Assembly (NCBI RefSeq): GCF_040833955.1
Contig: NZ_CP162133.1
Location: 986,001 to 1,050,000 of the forward strand
Source of the DNA: Leptospira sp. WS60.C2
GTDB lineage: Bacteria > Spirochaetota > Leptospiria > Leptospirales > Leptospiraceae
DNA: 64,000 nucleotides
Direction of reading: 5' to 3'
In this document: in pieces, positions 1 to 10,820 of the stretch
How the letters are laid out: each line of letters opens with the position of its first letter
Position numbering within the stretch: the stretch's first letter is position 1
Translations under genes and position numbers: made by a program
The notes under the pieces: generated by a model
Told to the model about the DNA's origin: nothing
The model's database searches: none
What the model saw: the letters and a program-made list of their open reading frames with translations, nothing else

Positions 1-143
1 ATTCCATTCAAGTTGCCTCAGGTCATGAGATGGAAAAATGTGTCGATGCGATGGAAGAGGTGTATGCAAAAGTGATTGAAGCCATGAAAGGTAAGGCGAA
101 AAAGACAAACATCTTTGATCTATTCTTTGATTTTATGCAATGA
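1..143 (+). CDS. C-terminal fragment of an unidentified protein
   Basis: An open frame enters from the left edge and ends at the TGA at 141-143, giving about 46 residues ending in NIFDLFFDFMQ. The segment is helical and charged (HEMEKCVDAMEEVYAKVIEA). It could be the last helix of an enzyme such as a PLP-dependent alpha-oxoamine synthase or aminotransferase, but no diagnostic motif is inside the window. The stop overlaps the next ATG as ATGA, so the two genes are probably translationally coupled. Confidence 0.55.
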   Translation, partial: SIQVASGHEMEKCVDAMEEVYAKVIEAMKGKAKKTNIFDLFFDFMQ

Positions 144-751
144 CCAATCCCATAGGTATTGAAGTACGTGTTTCTTTTAGTGTTATCGCTGTAGTTTTAA
201 CCATTCTTGCTTACATTCCTTATGTAAGAGGAGTGAGTGCAGGTAAAGTGCAACCCCATGTCTTTTCCTGGATCATTTGGGGAATCACAACCTGCATTGT
301 TTTTTTTGCTCAACTCGTGAGTCATGGTGGGATAGGAACACTTCCCATTGCCTTCTCGGGAGTTACAACGTTTCTTGTTGCTATATTTGCCTATCAAAGA
401 AGAGGCAAAATCAATATCACAAAAATGGATTGGTTTTTCTTTCTGTTAGCGCTTTCTAGTTTGCCTTTTTGGTTTTATTTTTCAAGTCCACTTGCGGCTG
501 TGATCGTTTTGTCTCTTGCAGATACTCTTGGTTTCATTCCTACCATTCGAAAGGGTTATGGATTACCTCACTCCGAACCACTTGGATTTTATTTGGCATT
601 TTTATTTCGGAATACACTGGCTATGTTAGCACTTGCAGAGTGGAATTTTACGAATCTATTATTTCCTGGTTCTGTCGGATTGACCTGTCTCGTGTTTGTT
701 CTTTTGGTTAAGTTCAGACAACAACAAAGCCTAAAATCGGGTTCTTTGTGA
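140..751 (+). CDS. Polytopic membrane protein with internal repeat (PQ-loop/SWEET-like architecture)
   Basis: A 203-residue protein made almost entirely of membrane segments, about seven helices at roughly 11-29, 41-60, 65-85, 97-113, 116-133, 147-166 and 174-191. The motif LAYIPYVRG (23-31) is echoed by LGFIPTIRKG (130-139), each placed near the end of a helix and followed by a proline-containing loop and another helix. Two copies of such a motif are what pseudo-symmetric PQ-loop/SWEET-type transporters show; the assignment to that fold is inference and the substrate is unknown. The start ATG overlaps the upstream stop by four bases. Confidence 0.75.
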   Translation: MTNPIGIEVRVSFSVIAVVLTILAYIPYVRGVSAGKVQPHVFSWIIWGITTCIVFFAQLVSHGGIGTLPIAFSGVTTFLVAIFAYQRRGKINITKMDWFFFLLALSSLPFWFYFSSPLAAVIVLSLADTLGFIPTIRKGYGLPHSEPLGFYLAFLFRNTLAMLALAEWNFTNLLFPGSVGLTCLVFVLLVKFRQQQSLKSGSL

Positions 752-758
752 TTAGCAC

Positions 759-1808
759 CTAATCTAAGTTAGGGATTGGATAAAAGACAACCGAACGAAC
801 TTGTTTTCCGTCTTCTGTTTCTTCGTAGGTCACTTCTGCTTGTTTGGATCTGGCTGGTAAATACATTTGAATGGTTTCTACCAGTTCGTAAGCGCTGAGA
901 GTGTAATCTAAGGTTTTGATTGCAAGTTCGATGCTTAAGAATCGTTCTCTTCTGATCGTTTTGGTTTCTGTTTTTTTAGAGATGATGAGCCATTTGTAAA
1001 GTCTGGCTGATCGGTTTGTATCGAGTAAATTTCCGAGATCGAGTTTTGTGCTCGGTAAAATAGCTGGTGTCTGTCCAAATCGAATTTCGATTCCTCTTTG
1101 TCTTGGTTCACTCAATCGTAAAGATAGTTGTTTATCAAACAACTCATCATCGATGTATTCGATTCGATCACAAGTGGAGTAAACTGTTTCACATAAATTT
1201 CCATATTGTTTGTGAAAGAAAAATACCTGTAAAATTTTTCCACTCGTTGGATGGTATAGGAGTTTTGCATTGTAGTTTTCCATTCTTCCAAATTTAACAA
1301 AGGAACGAATTCGTTTGTATACATTATAGGATAAACCAAATAAGTCTTTCACCACTGGAATATCGCCGATTCCAATCCCTCTAGTCGCTATGTAAAATGG
1401 TTCAAAACTCACATGGCCATCACGTTTCGATATCTCACGAAGGAGTTCTGTTATGTCATCCATTCGCGATTCTGATACAGACAAAGGTGAGTGAAGTAAG
1501 TCGATCACAATTTTTCCGCTGTTTTTTCCTAATTCCGACCAGAGTTCATCGAAGTAACTTCCGTCCTCTGTGAATTGGATTTGTTTGCACAAACCTTCTT
1601 GGCATTTGATTTGTTCTTCATAGTCTTTTTTGTTAGGTGATGGCAATTCTACGAATTGAAATTCCGAATCAAATTCTTGGGAGAGAAGGATTGTCGAGGT
1701 GAAACAAAATGCAAAAACGAATAGAAAAGATCGTAATGATTTTAGTTTGGATTTTTTTGAAAGATTGGATTTGCCGCATACAAAGGAATTATATTCATTT
1801 TTCATCAT
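759..1808 (-). CDS. Exported hypothetical protein
   Basis: A 349-residue protein with a basic stretch followed by a hydrophobic segment (about 27-43) and a likely signal peptidase site near LLSQ, so it should cross the inner membrane. No known domain is recognised. The mature part is mixed alpha/beta, with several Arg/Lys-rich stretches and two regions rich in hydrophobic-aromatic alternation (about 195-225 and 320-345). A purine-rich AAAGGA lies just upstream of the tandem ATG-ATG start. It lies 40 bases downstream of the heptosyltransferase on the same strand and may be in that transcript. Confidence 0.75.
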   Translation of the reverse strand: MMKNEYNSFVCGKSNLSKKSKLKSLRSFLFVFAFCFTSTILLSQEFDSEFQFVELPSPNKKDYEEQIKCQEGLCKQIQFTEDGSYFDELWSELGKNSGKIVIDLLHSPLSVSESRMDDITELLREISKRDGHVSFEPFYIATRGIGIGDIPVVKDLFGLSYNVYKRIRSFVKFGRMENYNAKLLYHPTSGKILQVFFFHKQYGNLCETVYSTCDRIEYIDDELFDKQLSLRLSEPRQRGIEIRFGQTPAILPSTKLDLGNLLDTNRSARLYKWLIISKKTETKTIRRERFLSIELAIKTLDYTLSAYELVETIQMYLPARSKQAEVTYEETEDGKQVRSVVFYPIPNLD

Positions 1809-1848
1809 TATTTTCCTTTGTCTTTTCGTATGGGAATTGATTACCTTT

Positions 1849-2907
1849 TTACCAGAGTGTGTTTACATTCTGAATGAGTCGGATTCGTCTCACCACATCC
1901 AATGGATCGATGAGTTCCATACAAGCATGATCACCACGCCAACACTTTGTATTCCCGTAAATGGAACAAGGTCGACAAGGTAGATCCACCTGCAAAACAC
2001 CCGAATCTTCCTGGGCAAATGGACCAAATCCTGAGATGGGGTGCGTGGTTCCATAAATTCCGATCACTGGTTTTTTGAGAAGGGCCGCAATGTGAACGTT
2101 GGAACTGTCCATTCCAATCATGACATCGAGTCGGTCCATAATACCAAGTTCCCCGCGGATTCCTAAATTTCCACCTTGTACGATATGTACTTGTGTTAGG
2201 TTATTTTTTAAGATTTCTAATTCTTTTGCCTCATCACGGCCACCAAATAAAAATACATGACAACCAGGAAATTCTGAAACCAAAACTTCCACCAGTCGTT
2301 TGCATTTATCAAAACTCCACTCTTTTAATGCATGCCCAGCGAAAGGTGCAAATCCAAACCATTGCCCATCTTTTTTATCAATGCCGATGGATTTAAAATA
2401 GTCTTTTGCATACATTTTAGATTCCCCATCGACATTGAGCCAAGGGCCTTTTCTTAAGGGAGCATCAAAACCAGACTTTCGAAATACGTTTAAGTAACGT
2501 TCTACGGTGTGTGGGAGTGGATTTAATTTTTTATTATAACGTCTGGTTTGGGCTAATTTCTCTCTACGACCTTTGATGATTTTGGAGTAAGGAACACCTT
2601 TGCATCGGAAAAAGAAGGCAATGAGTCTGGAACGTAAGGAACCATGAAGGTCGATCACATATCCAAAGGGACCTAACTTATCAATGTCCCTATACATCCT
2701 CCAAAGACCAAGAAGTCCTTTGTATTTTTTCAGATTCATACCCAAAACATTTAAGTTGGGGATATTATAAAAGAAGGGTGCAAAATTTCCTCTTGTAACA
2801 ACGGTTAACTGAATATTTGAGTATTTTGCGGCTATCGCAATGAGAGCTGGTGTCATTAAGGCAACATCTCCCATAGCAGAAAACCGAAGTACGAGAAGGT
2901 TTGTCAT
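1849..2907 (-). CDS. Glycosyltransferase family 9 (LPS heptosyltransferase-like)
   Basis: A 352-residue GT-B enzyme of the ADP-heptose:LPS heptosyltransferase family, expected to transfer a sugar to the LPS core or a related glycan on the cytoplasmic face of the inner membrane. Visible motifs are the N-terminal FSAMGDVALMTPAL (acceptor side, 9-22), DLHGSLRS in the N-domain, and the nucleotide-sugar side GMDSSNVHIAALLKKPVIG followed by IYGTTHP. The C-terminal CRPCSIYGNTKC and HACM cysteines are common in this family. The start overlaps the stop of the DUF4254 gene by four bases (ATGA), so the pair is coupled. Confidence 0.9.
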   Translation of the reverse strand: MTNLLVLRFSAMGDVALMTPALIAIAAKYSNIQLTVVTRGNFAPFFYNIPNLNVLGMNLKKYKGLLGLWRMYRDIDKLGPFGYVIDLHGSLRSRLIAFFFRCKGVPYSKIIKGRREKLAQTRRYNKKLNPLPHTVERYLNVFRKSGFDAPLRKGPWLNVDGESKMYAKDYFKSIGIDKKDGQWFGFAPFAGHALKEWSFDKCKRLVEVLVSEFPGCHVFLFGGRDEAKELEILKNNLTQVHIVQGGNLGIRGELGIMDRLDVMIGMDSSNVHIAALLKKPVIGIYGTTHPISGFGPFAQEDSGVLQVDLPCRPCSIYGNTKCWRGDHACMELIDPLDVVRRIRLIQNVNTLW

Positions 2908-3515
2908 TTTTGATTCTTGTAAAGAGATGGATTTAAGTTTTGGTCATTGTACATTTTCATTTGTCGGTATACCTTGACTCGTTTGATTCCCTTTGCATAA
3001 TCATCAAACAATTCCTCTAAACATTTTTTCAGATCTTCTCTTTGTTCGAGTAAAACATTTAGTTTTTGTTGGCACTTTTCTATGTGCTCTTTCGTTGCAG
3101 AAGAATCCTTACGGTTTACCTGCTCTTCCATATGATAAATTTTGAGTTCTAAAATGCTCATCCGGTCAAGAAGCCATGCGGGAGATTCGGAATTGAGTCT
3201 AGCATCTGGTTTTGGTGTGACGGATCGAAACATTTCGATCACAAAGTCATCCAATCGTTCCACCATGTCGGTTCTGTCTTGGTTCAATTTGTCAATTTTT
3301 CGTTTGAGAGCGACCACTTCCTCAAGGGCAATGTCTGGTCTGCGAATTTCGTCTTCGATGTGCCATTGGATGGTGTCGATGTGATTTTTTTGGTAAAGAG
3401 TGGATTCTACCGTACCTTCTGGGTAAGGATTGGGGTGAGGGGCTTCTTTTTTATGCCAATCCAAAACGGATTCTTGGAAAATTGAGACGGCTTTTGTGGC
3501 TTCCAATGCTTTCAT
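2904..3515 (-). CDS. DUF4254 family protein
   Basis: A 203-residue, highly charged, mostly helical protein. The N-terminal AVSIFQESVLDWHK and the block NHIDTIQWHIEDEIRR, followed by heptad-like helices, match what I recall of DUF4254, a family repeatedly encoded beside LPS heptosyltransferases. It has no signal peptide or membrane segment, so it is presumably cytoplasmic. It is the first gene of the pair and overlaps the glycosyltransferase start. A role as accessory or scaffold for LPS-core glycosylation is inferred from this linkage only. Confidence 0.8.
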   Translation of the reverse strand: MKALEATKAVSIFQESVLDWHKKEAPHPNPYPEGTVESTLYQKNHIDTIQWHIEDEIRRPDIALEEVVALKRKIDKLNQDRTDMVERLDDFVIEMFRSVTPKPDARLNSESPAWLLDRMSILELKIYHMEEQVNRKDSSATKEHIEKCQQKLNVLLEQREDLKKCLEELFDDYAKGIKRVKVYRQMKMYNDQNLNPSLYKNQK

Positions 3516-3619
3516 ATCGTAATGCGATTCACGTTTTCAGATGGTTTTTGGGGTTCAATCCAAATATTTATCAGGTTTTTCGCTTTCTTTTGCTCACCGC
3601 CCGTTTCTTTTGAAAAAAG

Positions 3620-4420
3620 ATGTGTTTAGTTGTAATCGCGCATGGAGTTCACTCCGAGTATCCTCTCATCGTTGCCTCCAATCGGGATGAATTTTTTGAA
3701 CGTCCCACCGAAGCCTTGTCGTTTTGGGAAACAAATCCAAAGATCCTTGCAGGTAAGGATTTAAAAGCAGGTGGTACTTGGCTTGGAGTCAACGACCGTG
3801 GAAACTTCGCTTTTCTAACCAATGTAAGAAACTTCCGTAAACCTCCTCATCCAAATCCAAAGTCCAGAGGGAAACTGGTGTCTCAGTTTTTAGAAACAAA
3901 GGAACCAATGTCTGCTGAAGCGTATGCAAATGTAGTCCATACTTCCCATGAGGATTATGAAGGTTTCAATTTGTTTTTGTATGATGGAAAGAAAGCCATT
4001 GCACTCGGAGGAGATCCGTTTTCGTTCCAATCTGTGGAAACTGGATTTCATGCCGTGAGTAATGCCAACTGGGATACCCAATGGCCTAAAACCGAAAAAC
4101 TGAAAGCAAGAGTCGTAACGCTTGTGAATTCTTTTGCAAACGATAGTATCTTGCAATCCGAACTCGAAAGGGAAATGTTTGCTACTTTGAATGATGCAGA
4201 AATGGTTCGGAATGACACGTTATTGCCAAACACGGGAGTTGGTCTGGAAAGAGAGCGTTACTTATCTTCCGTGCGAATCAAAACACCACAGTATGGAACA
4301 AGAGCGTCTACGATTGTGTTTTATGGAAGGAAAGGTGTGGAGCTAATCGAAAGGTCGTTCTCCGATCCGTTATCTGATGAATACACGGAACGGAGACATT
4401 CTTTTGTTTGGAAGGTTTAG
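3620..4420 (+). CDS. NRDE (TANGO2) family protein
   Basis: A 266-residue protein of the NRDE/TANGO2 family. It opens with MCLVVIA, carries the signature [11 protein letters not shown] at about 20-30, then [20 protein letters not shown]. Cys2 is positioned like the N-terminal nucleophile of Ntn hydrolases, but the activity of this family is not settled (haem and lipid handling have been proposed for TANGO2). It is transcribed alone, divergent from DUF4254 across a 104-base gap, and its stop overlaps the glyA stop by four bases. Confidence 0.88.
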   Translation: MCLVVIAHGVHSEYPLIVASNRDEFFERPTEALSFWETNPKILAGKDLKAGGTWLGVNDRGNFAFLTNVRNFRKPPHPNPKSRGKLVSQFLETKEPMSAEAYANVVHTSHEDYEGFNLFLYDGKKAIALGGDPFSFQSVETGFHAVSNANWDTQWPKTEKLKARVVTLVNSFANDSILQSELEREMFATLNDAEMVRNDTLLPNTGVGLERERYLSSVRIKTPQYGTRASTIVFYGRKGVELIERSFSDPLSDEYTERRHSFVWKV

Positions 4421-5667
4421 TCTTCTAATCGAAAGTGTTTCATTGGGAATGCATCTGTGATTTCTTTCACAGCTGCTTTTACTTTTGTTTCCCAAGTCGC
4501 ATCACCAAAATGATCTAAGAAATCACAAATCAAATTACCAACGGCTTCGATTTCTTTTTCTTTTAGGCCTCTTGTGGTAAGAGCGGGAGTACCCAATCGG
4601 ATTCCTGATGCCACAGCTGGTGGATTCTTATCAAATGGAATCGCGTTTTTATTCACTGTCACGCCGATATGATCGAGGCCATCGGCCGCATCACGACCAG
4701 TGAGACCCTTCACCGATACATCCAGAAGAACAATGTGATTGTCTGTTCCACCCGAGACCACACGGAAACCTCGTTTTTGGAACACTTCGGCAAGGACTTT
4801 CGCGTTTTTCACCACTTGTTTGATGTAAGTTTTGAATTCTGGTTGGAGCGCTTCTCCGAAGGCAACTGCTTTTGCCGCAATCACGTGCATGAGTGGCCCA
4901 CCTTGGATTCCTGGGAACACTCGAGAATTGAGGACTTTTTCGTTCTCCGCAGAGGATAAGATGAGTCCACCACGGGGTCCACGAAGTGTTTTGTGAGTTG
5001 TCGTCGTGACAAAATCACAAACTCCAATGGGACTTGGATGTTCGCCAGCGACCACCAAACCAGAGATATGTGCAATATCGGCCATGATTTTCGCACCGAT
5101 ATCATTTGCAATTTCTCTAAATTTGTTAAAGTCGATGATACGAGGGTAAGCAGAAGCACCTACAACGATTAGTTTTGGTTTGTGTTCTTTTGCAAGTTTT
5201 GCAACTTCATCATAATTGATGGTTTCTGTTTTTTCATCCACACCGTAAGGGATAGGTTTGAAATACTTTCCACTGATGTTTACCGCGCTACCATGAGTTA
5301 GGTGACCACCATGTGCCAAATTCATTCCAAGGAAACTATCTCCTGGTTCGAGAGTGGCAAGAAATACTGCCATATTCGCTTGTGCACCGCTATGTGGTTG
5401 GACGTTTGCATACTCAGCACCAAACATCTTTTTGGCTCTTTCGATCGCAAGTTCTTCAACCTTGTCTGCGTTCTCACAACCATTGTAATATCGTTTTCCA
5501 GGATAACCTTCCGCATATTTGTTTGTCAGTGTAGAGTGATATGCTTCGAGAACAGGACGGGATACAAAGTTTTCACTCGCAATCATTTCGAGGGAGTGTT
5601 CTTGTCTTTCGTCTTCTTTTTTTAAGGCAGCGTAAACTTCAGGATCTTGTTTTTGTAAATAACTCAT
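4417..5667 (-). CDS. glyA: Serine hydroxymethyltransferase
   Basis: A 416-residue full-length GlyA, the PLP enzyme that interconverts serine and glycine and loads tetrahydrofolate with the one-carbon unit. [12 protein letters not shown] near 31-42, the glycine-rich [12 protein letters not shown], and the PLP-lysine motif [14 protein letters not shown] with Lys226 are all present. It is the last gene of the minus-strand operon rhomboid-lplA-glyA; its ATG overlaps the lplA stop (ATGA). Grouping with lplA makes sense because lipoylated GcvH and GlyA both act in glycine metabolism, but this is inference. Confidence 0.97.
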   Translation of the reverse strand: MSYLQKQDPEVYAALKKEDERQEHSLEMIASENFVSRPVLEAYHSTLTNKYAEGYPGKRYYNGCENADKVEELAIERAKKMFGAEYANVQPHSGAQANMAVFLATLEPGDSFLGMNLAHGGHLTHGSAVNISGKYFKPIPYGVDEKTETINYDEVAKLAKEHKPKLIVVGASAYPRIIDFNKFREIANDIGAKIMADIAHISGLVVAGEHPSPIGVCDFVTTTTHKTLRGPRGGLILSSAENEKVLNSRVFPGIQGGPLMHVIAAKAVAFGEALQPEFKTYIKQVVKNAKVLAEVFQKRGFRVVSGGTDNHIVLLDVSVKGLTGRDAADGLDHIGVTVNKNAIPFDKNPPAVASGIRLGTPALTTRGLKEKEIEAVGNLICDFLDHFGDATWETKVKAAVKEITDAFPMKHFRLED

Positions 5668-6533
5668 GTCGGAATTTCTCTGTGGAGTGTGTATTCTGGA
5701 TTTTGGTATTTCTTCTTGCGAATAGATTCAGATTCTCTGAGCACTTGTTTCCGAAAAGTAGAAAAGTCCCTACCAAAGAAGGAAATTTTTGAAAAATCGG
5801 AGGGGAAGGGCTCTTGTAAATATTGGAAAACTTCTCGGATGAGGTCCACAGACCATTTTTCTTCGGAAAAAAAGTCGGGAACGGAAGTGAGAAAATCTTT
5901 GTGGCTTCTTTCTTTTCGGTAATCAGGTTCTTCGGGCGGGTGGTGTAACACTTCAGCCACTCGTTCGATGAGGCTATCTTCTAAAATCAAAGTTCCATGT
6001 TGGACAAGACAACCTCGCTTTCGAAATTGTGCGTTTCCTGAAATTTTTTGGAATTTCCCTTCTTTTTCTAAAACTAGATCGGATTTCCCTTTCGCATAGG
6101 ATTGTATGTTTTGGTGGGATAAAGATTGGGAAACAATCCCTAAAATGCGATCATAACTTTCTTTGACAGGGAATAGTTCCTTTCTTTCTTCCAAATTAAA
6201 ATAGAGAGAATAGTTGATGTTCCCAGAAAGGGAATGAAACACAGTGCCACCACCAGACGCTCTCCTTGCGATGTAACAGAAGTTTGGTTTTGGTTTCTTT
6301 GTAAATCCAATCCCACGGGCTTCGGACTCATACGCCGTGACAACCGTCTCTTTGATGTTTCTATATGGATTTTCGGAAAGACCAAGAATGATCGAGTCTG
6401 GATTTTTCCATAACCGGATTCCCGCGGTAATCCCAAAGCGAACCATATGGATGGCGATGGACTCTTCGATCGCCAAATTGTAGTAAGGCGACCGTGGAGG
6501 AGTCGGCGGGAAGAAAAAAACCTTACCTGTCAC
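5664..6533 (-). CDS. lplA: Lipoate-protein ligase A family protein
   Basis: A 289-residue protein of the biotin/lipoate A/B ligase family. The lipoate-binding signature [11 protein letters not shown] lies at 90-100 and the catalytic lysine motif KISGNAQ at 163-169 (Lys163). It would attach lipoate to E2 subunits such as SucB in this window. Start is GTG at 6533, overlapping the rhomboid stop as GTGA. An octanoyltransferase role cannot be excluded, but the motif order fits LplA. Confidence 0.9.
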   Translation of the reverse strand: MTGKVFFFPPTPPRSPYYNLAIEESIAIHMVRFGITAGIRLWKNPDSIILGLSENPYRNIKETVVTAYESEARGIGFTKKPKPNFCYIARRASGGGTVFHSLSGNINYSLYFNLEERKELFPVKESYDRILGIVSQSLSHQNIQSYAKGKSDLVLEKEGKFQKISGNAQFRKRGCLVQHGTLILEDSLIERVAEVLHHPPEEPDYRKERSHKDFLTSVPDFFSEEKWSVDLIREVFQYLQEPFPSDFSKISFFGRDFSTFRKQVLRESESIRKKKYQNPEYTLHREIPT

Positions 6534-7354
6534 TCGTTAAAATATTTTTGAGACGCTTCGTTTAAAAACTTACGTTCTTTTCGGGATAAGGAATCCATCC
6601 CATTTTTGGATATTTTTTCTAAGAGTTCATCCACTTTGGTTTTGGCGTTTTCTCGTTTTGCCATTTCCTCTTGGTAACGCATGAATCTACGTTTTTGTAG
6701 ATAACGAGACAAAGACCAAGTTGGAAGGGACGATTTTGTTCCTTTCCAACCTGTATACAGTTTCATGAGGACAAGTCCACCAATCGCTCCCCCCAAATGG
6801 GCAAAATGAGCCACTCGTTCCCCTTGTGCAAAAAGTACCATGAGCATTACAATCATGACAAAATACTTGGCACGCATGGGAAAGATGAGAAAGACAAGAA
6901 GTTCTCGGTTCGGCCAAGTCATTCCGTACGCAACGAGAAGTCCGTAGATGCTTGCACTTGCTCCCACAACCAGTCCTTGAGGGATTCCCAAAAATTGCGC
7001 AAGGACAGTTCCCACTCCACCGAGAAAGGCGGTGAAAAAATAGAATTTTAAAAAGGCTCTTTCTCCCCAAATTTCCGCAAGCTCCGATCCAAACATCCAA
7101 AGGCTTAGCATATTAAATAGGATATGCATAAAACTTCCGTGTAAAAAGGCATAACTCAAAAGTTGCCAAACCCATCCACGAAATACAAGTTCTGGCGAGA
7201 GCCCCAAATAGAGTTCCACAAGAGGTGATTGGAAAGTCAGTTTTGTCACCAATTGGAGGATGAAAAGAATCACATTGATGAAAATGAGAGTGCGGACAAC
7301 AGGGACCATTGGTGGTCCAAAGCGGAGTTCATATCCAGGGGTACGAGATGCCAT
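6530..7354 (-). CDS. Rhomboid family intramembrane serine protease
   Basis: A 274-residue (from ATG 7354) six-helix membrane protein. The rhomboid hallmarks are FLHGSFMHILFNMLSLW in helix 2 (70-86), the catalytic GASASIYG with Ser133, and AHFAHLGGAIGG with the catalytic His186. A charged cytoplasmic tail of about 70 residues follows. An upstream TTG at 7384 preceded by AGGAAA is possible and would add ten residues, but would overlap the divergent metallo-hydrolase start. First gene of the operon with lplA and glyA. Confidence 0.92.
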   Translation of the reverse strand: MASRTPGYELRFGPPMVPVVRTLIFINVILFILQLVTKLTFQSPLVELYLGLSPELVFRGWVWQLLSYAFLHGSFMHILFNMLSLWMFGSELAEIWGERAFLKFYFFTAFLGGVGTVLAQFLGIPQGLVVGASASIYGLLVAYGMTWPNRELLVFLIFPMRAKYFVMIVMLMVLFAQGERVAHFAHLGGAIGGLVLMKLYTGWKGTKSSLPTWSLSRYLQKRRFMRYQEEMAKRENAKTKVDELLEKISKNGMDSLSRKERKFLNEASQKYFNE

Positions 7355-7373
7355 AAATTCAAGGTCGTAAATC

Positions 7374-8366
7374 TTGAGTGACAAGGAAAGTCGATTTCCT
7401 AGTATCGAGGAAGTGATTGTGCAACTCTACGGAGTCCGTGGCTCTATTGCAAGCCCCCTCCGCAACCAAGACTACCGCAAAAAGATTATCGAGATTCTAG
7501 ACCTCTATAAACAATCTGGGGCAGAGGGATCGGCGGATGAGTTTTGGCAAAATCTTCCTTACCACTTAAAATTTGTCACAGGATCTGACACAACCTGCGT
7601 CTCTGTCACAGATGATGATGGAGAAACCTATATTTTGGATATGGGAACAGGGCTTCGTAATTTAGGAGATGAGTTGGTTTCGGAGTATTTTACAAACCAA
7701 TTGAAAAAAACAGTCTCCTTTTTTATCACACACACCCATTGGGATCATATCCAAGGCCTTCCCTTTTTTAAGCCAATTTATTTCCCAGATTTCCAACTGC
7801 ACTTTTATTCTCCCTATGCGGATTTAGAAAAACGATTACAGAGACAACAGGAACCTGAATTTTTTCCCGTGCCACTGGAGGGAACAGGTTCCGCAAAAGA
7901 GTTCAAACTCTTCTTCCCTGGAGATGTTTTGGAATTTCCTTCCGGTCTCAAAGTAGAATGTTATCCACTCAAACATCCAGGTGGTTCGTTTGCCTATAAG
8001 TTCACCAATCGGGCTGGTAAAATTTTTATTTTTGCCACCGATGCCGAGTTCACAGGTGCTGATATGGATCTCATTCATGATTGTTTGCCTTTTTTTGCCG
8101 ATGCAGACCTACTTGTTTTAGATACTCAATACACACTTGATGAATCCTTTTCCAAATTTGATTGGGGCCATACTGCTTATACGATGTCTGTCAATTGTGC
8201 CTCTTCATGGCGTGTGAAGAATTTAGTCCTCACTCACCACGAACCAAGTTACTCTGATGAAAAAATTTATGAGATTTATGAAAGTGCCAAATTGCACAAA
8301 CAGCAATTAGGTGAAAAGAAATTAAAAATTCATTTAGCAAGAGAAGGGCTTAGATTCCACTTATAA
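7374..8366 (+). CDS. MBL-fold metallo-hydrolase
   Basis: A 330-residue metallo-beta-lactamase-fold protein. The metal-binding motif THTHWDH is at 119-125 (His120, His122, Asp124, His125); further ligands are in [15 protein letters not shown] and [11 protein letters not shown]. The N-terminal [10 protein letters not shown] is typical of the group of MBL proteins related to phosphodiesterase/RNase Z-like enzymes; the substrate is unknown. Start used is TTG 7374 with AAGG upstream; GTG 7413, right before VQLYGVRGS, is an alternative and leaves more room for divergent promoters. It overlaps the PBP start by one base (TAATG). Confidence 0.88.
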   Translation: MSDKESRFPSIEEVIVQLYGVRGSIASPLRNQDYRKKIIEILDLYKQSGAEGSADEFWQNLPYHLKFVTGSDTTCVSVTDDDGETYILDMGTGLRNLGDELVSEYFTNQLKKTVSFFITHTHWDHIQGLPFFKPIYFPDFQLHFYSPYADLEKRLQRQQEPEFFPVPLEGTGSAKEFKLFFPGDVLEFPSGLKVECYPLKHPGGSFAYKFTNRAGKIFIFATDAEFTGADMDLIHDCLPFFADADLLVLDTQYTLDESFSKFDWGHTAYTMSVNCASSWRVKNLVLTHHEPSYSDEKIYEIYESAKLHKQQLGEKKLKIHLAREGLRFHL

Positions 8367-10789
8367 TGATTATGAACAAAGAGAAAACACTTCGCATTAC
8401 GATTACTACTTTTTTTAGTATTGCACTCCTTGGAGGACTTTTTTTTGGTTATATCCTTTCGGAAGTCAACAAAGGAAAGGAACTGCAAAAGTTAGCATCT
8501 TACCAACCGACTACTCCTACAAAATTATATGATACAAATGGTGTGCTTTTTGCCGAACTCTATCGACATAAACAAGAACTTTTAAAATACAGCGATATCC
8601 CTCCACATGTGATTCATGCTTTTTTATCGGTGGAAGATGATAACTTCTTCAATCACTTTGGAATTGATTTTTTAGCGATCGTACGTGCCGCAATCAAAAA
8701 CGTTTTTGCCGGTCGGATTGTGCAAGGGGGTTCAACACTCACCCAACAGTTAGCTAAAACCATCCTGCAACAAAGAAAGAAGACATTTGGACGTAAATTC
8801 CTTGAGGCTTTACTTACATTACAAATTGAACAAGAATACACCAAAGAAGAAATCTTAGAAATTTATTTTAACTTAATCTATTTGGGACATGGAACCACTG
8901 GTCTTTCTTCTGCGGCCAATGTATATTTCCAAAAAGATGTGAGAGACCTTAGCATTGCAGAGGCGGCTCTCCTTGCAAGACTTCCCAAAGCTCCTGTTAC
9001 CTATTCCCCTTTCAAAAACCCAAAAGAAGCCAAACAAGCTCATATGGTGGTACTTGGACTTATGGCAAAAAACGGTTTCATTCCGAAAGACCAAGTGCAA
9101 AAAATCCACGATGATTTTTGGGAACGGTATTGGCCTGTTGTCATCACACAATCTCCTTCTCGTTCCACATGGGGTGCCAAACTCAACAGAGCTCCTTATT
9201 TCACAGAGTGGGTTCGCCAAATCTTAGAAAAAGAATTAGGCGAAGAAGCCCTTTACACCGGTGGACTTCGAGTCTATACCACACTGGATGTGAGAAAACA
9301 AGAAATCGCTGAAGAAGAACTCAGAAAAGGTCTAATCGAACAAGACAAATATGCTTTTGGTGCAAACTTTCGTTATGCGGGTCGTGCCGATCGAGGTCTT
9401 GTATCCTTATACAATTTGTTCGGTTCAATTTTTCCAGTTGGTGTTCCGTATGTGACCAATTTAGATGACAGACAAGTATTTCGTTTGCATTTAGAAAAGG
9501 AAATGGCACCAGCGCTTGAATTATTGACGGATTTTATCCCTTCCGAAAATGAAAGTGCTGCTGTAAAAGAATTCCAAAGATCTTCCCTTGTATTCTCTTC
9601 CAACTTACACGTAGAAGGTGCCATCATTACCATTGACCATCAGACGGGTTATATCCAAACCATGGTGGGTGGCTCTAGATTCTCTCCAAAAAACCAGTTC
9701 AATCGTGCGATGCAGGCAAGACGCCAAACTGGATCTGCGTTTAAACCATTTGTATATGCTGCTGCCATCCAAAATCGAGCTGTCGGATCGGGAACAGGAA
9801 TCATGGATGCGCCACTCACCACAATCACGGAAGAAGGAGAAGGGTATTCTCCTCAAGACATTTCGGGAGACTTCCGTGGAATGGTGCCTTTATCTCGCGC
9901 CCTTTCTTTATCTCTCAATATTGTGTCTGTCCAAGTTCTCATGAGAACGGGTACGGATTCTGTGATTGATTTTGCCTCCAAGGTCACAAAAGCAAATAAG
10001 GCGCGTTTTCCGACAGGGCCAGCGCTTGCACTTGGTGTTGCCGAACTCACTCCTTACGAAATGGCTCTCGGGTATTCTATTCTTGCCAATAAAGGGAAAG
10101 ATGTGATTCCGTTTAGTGTTCGTTATGTGCTAAATCAAAGTGGAACTGTCGTTTATAACAAAGAAAAGGAAATTCAAGAGACCTTGGCGGAAGAGGCTAA
10201 AAATGGAACCATTCAAATCATTCCTGAAGCAACTGCTTATATCATTAAGCAGATGTTAATTGGTGTGGCGATGGGTGGAACTCCAACCCAAGCATTACGT
10301 GCGCCAGACAAAGGAAATTATAAAGGAGAATCTGGAGGAAAAACAGGTTCCACTTCTTCTTATACAAATGTTTGGTATGCTGGTTTTGATCCAAAATACA
10401 CGTCTGTGGTATGGATGGGATTTGATAAATCTTCGCTTTCTTTGGGAAAAGGTGTGACTGCTGCTGGAGTGGCCGCACCCATCTGGGGAAAAATGTATTC
10501 CCGTTTCTACAACGAAGGACCGTATCCAAGTTTTTATCCCAATGGAAAGGCGGATGAAATCCCTGCTGATGTGGTCAAAGGAGCCACTTGTGCTTTCAAT
10601 GGACTGTCCCCTGGCCCCAATTGTCCTCTAACTGGAAACTTATTCCTAAAACCAATCACCATTGCCGGTCGAACACTGTCCGTTCCGGGAGGACGCCAAT
10701 GTGATGGAGATAGAGACCATTATCGTTCCATGGACTTAAATGACTTTCTCCAAAGAGAATTGGAGATTTCTGACGACGAACTCAAATAA
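8366..10789 (+). CDS. mrcA: Penicillin-binding protein 1A (bifunctional transglycosylase/transpeptidase)
   Basis: An 807-residue class A PBP that polymerises and cross-links peptidoglycan at the outer face of the inner membrane. One N-terminal anchor helix (about 9-33) is followed by the GT51 domain with [12 protein letters not shown] from 90 and [11 protein letters not shown] at 121-131. The transpeptidase domain shows SAFK (Ser457 nucleophile), SLN (516-518) and KTG (659-661). A long loop lies between the GT and TP domains (about 325-410). A second in-frame ATG occurs two codons in. The gene ends at a strong hairpin terminator. Confidence 0.95.
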   Translation: MIMNKEKTLRITITTFFSIALLGGLFFGYILSEVNKGKELQKLASYQPTTPTKLYDTNGVLFAELYRHKQELLKYSDIPPHVIHAFLSVEDDNFFNHFGIDFLAIVRAAIKNVFAGRIVQGGSTLTQQLAKTILQQRKKTFGRKFLEALLTLQIEQEYTKEEILEIYFNLIYLGHGTTGLSSAANVYFQKDVRDLSIAEAALLARLPKAPVTYSPFKNPKEAKQAHMVVLGLMAKNGFIPKDQVQKIHDDFWERYWPVVITQSPSRSTWGAKLNRAPYFTEWVRQILEKELGEEALYTGGLRVYTTLDVRKQEIAEEELRKGLIEQDKYAFGANFRYAGRADRGLVSLYNLFGSIFPVGVPYVTNLDDRQVFRLHLEKEMAPALELLTDFIPSENESAAVKEFQRSSLVFSSNLHVEGAIITIDHQTGYIQTMVGGSRFSPKNQFNRAMQARRQTGSAFKPFVYAAAIQNRAVGSGTGIMDAPLTTITEEGEGYSPQDISGDFRGMVPLSRALSLSLNIVSVQVLMRTGTDSVIDFASKVTKANKARFPTGPALALGVAELTPYEMALGYSILANKGKDVIPFSVRYVLNQSGTVVYNKEKEIQETLAEEAKNGTIQIIPEATAYIIKQMLIGVAMGGTPTQALRAPDKGNYKGESGGKTGSTSSYTNVWYAGFDPKYTSVVWMGFDKSSLSLGKGVTAAGVAAPIWGKMYSRFYNEGPYPSFYPNGKADEIPADVVKGATCAFNGLSPGPNCPLTGNLFLKPITIAGRTLSVPGGRQCDGDRDHYRSMDLNDFLQRELEISDDELK

Positions 10790-10820
10790 TCTCCAACGTT
10801 TCATCTCTGGTGTCGCTTGC

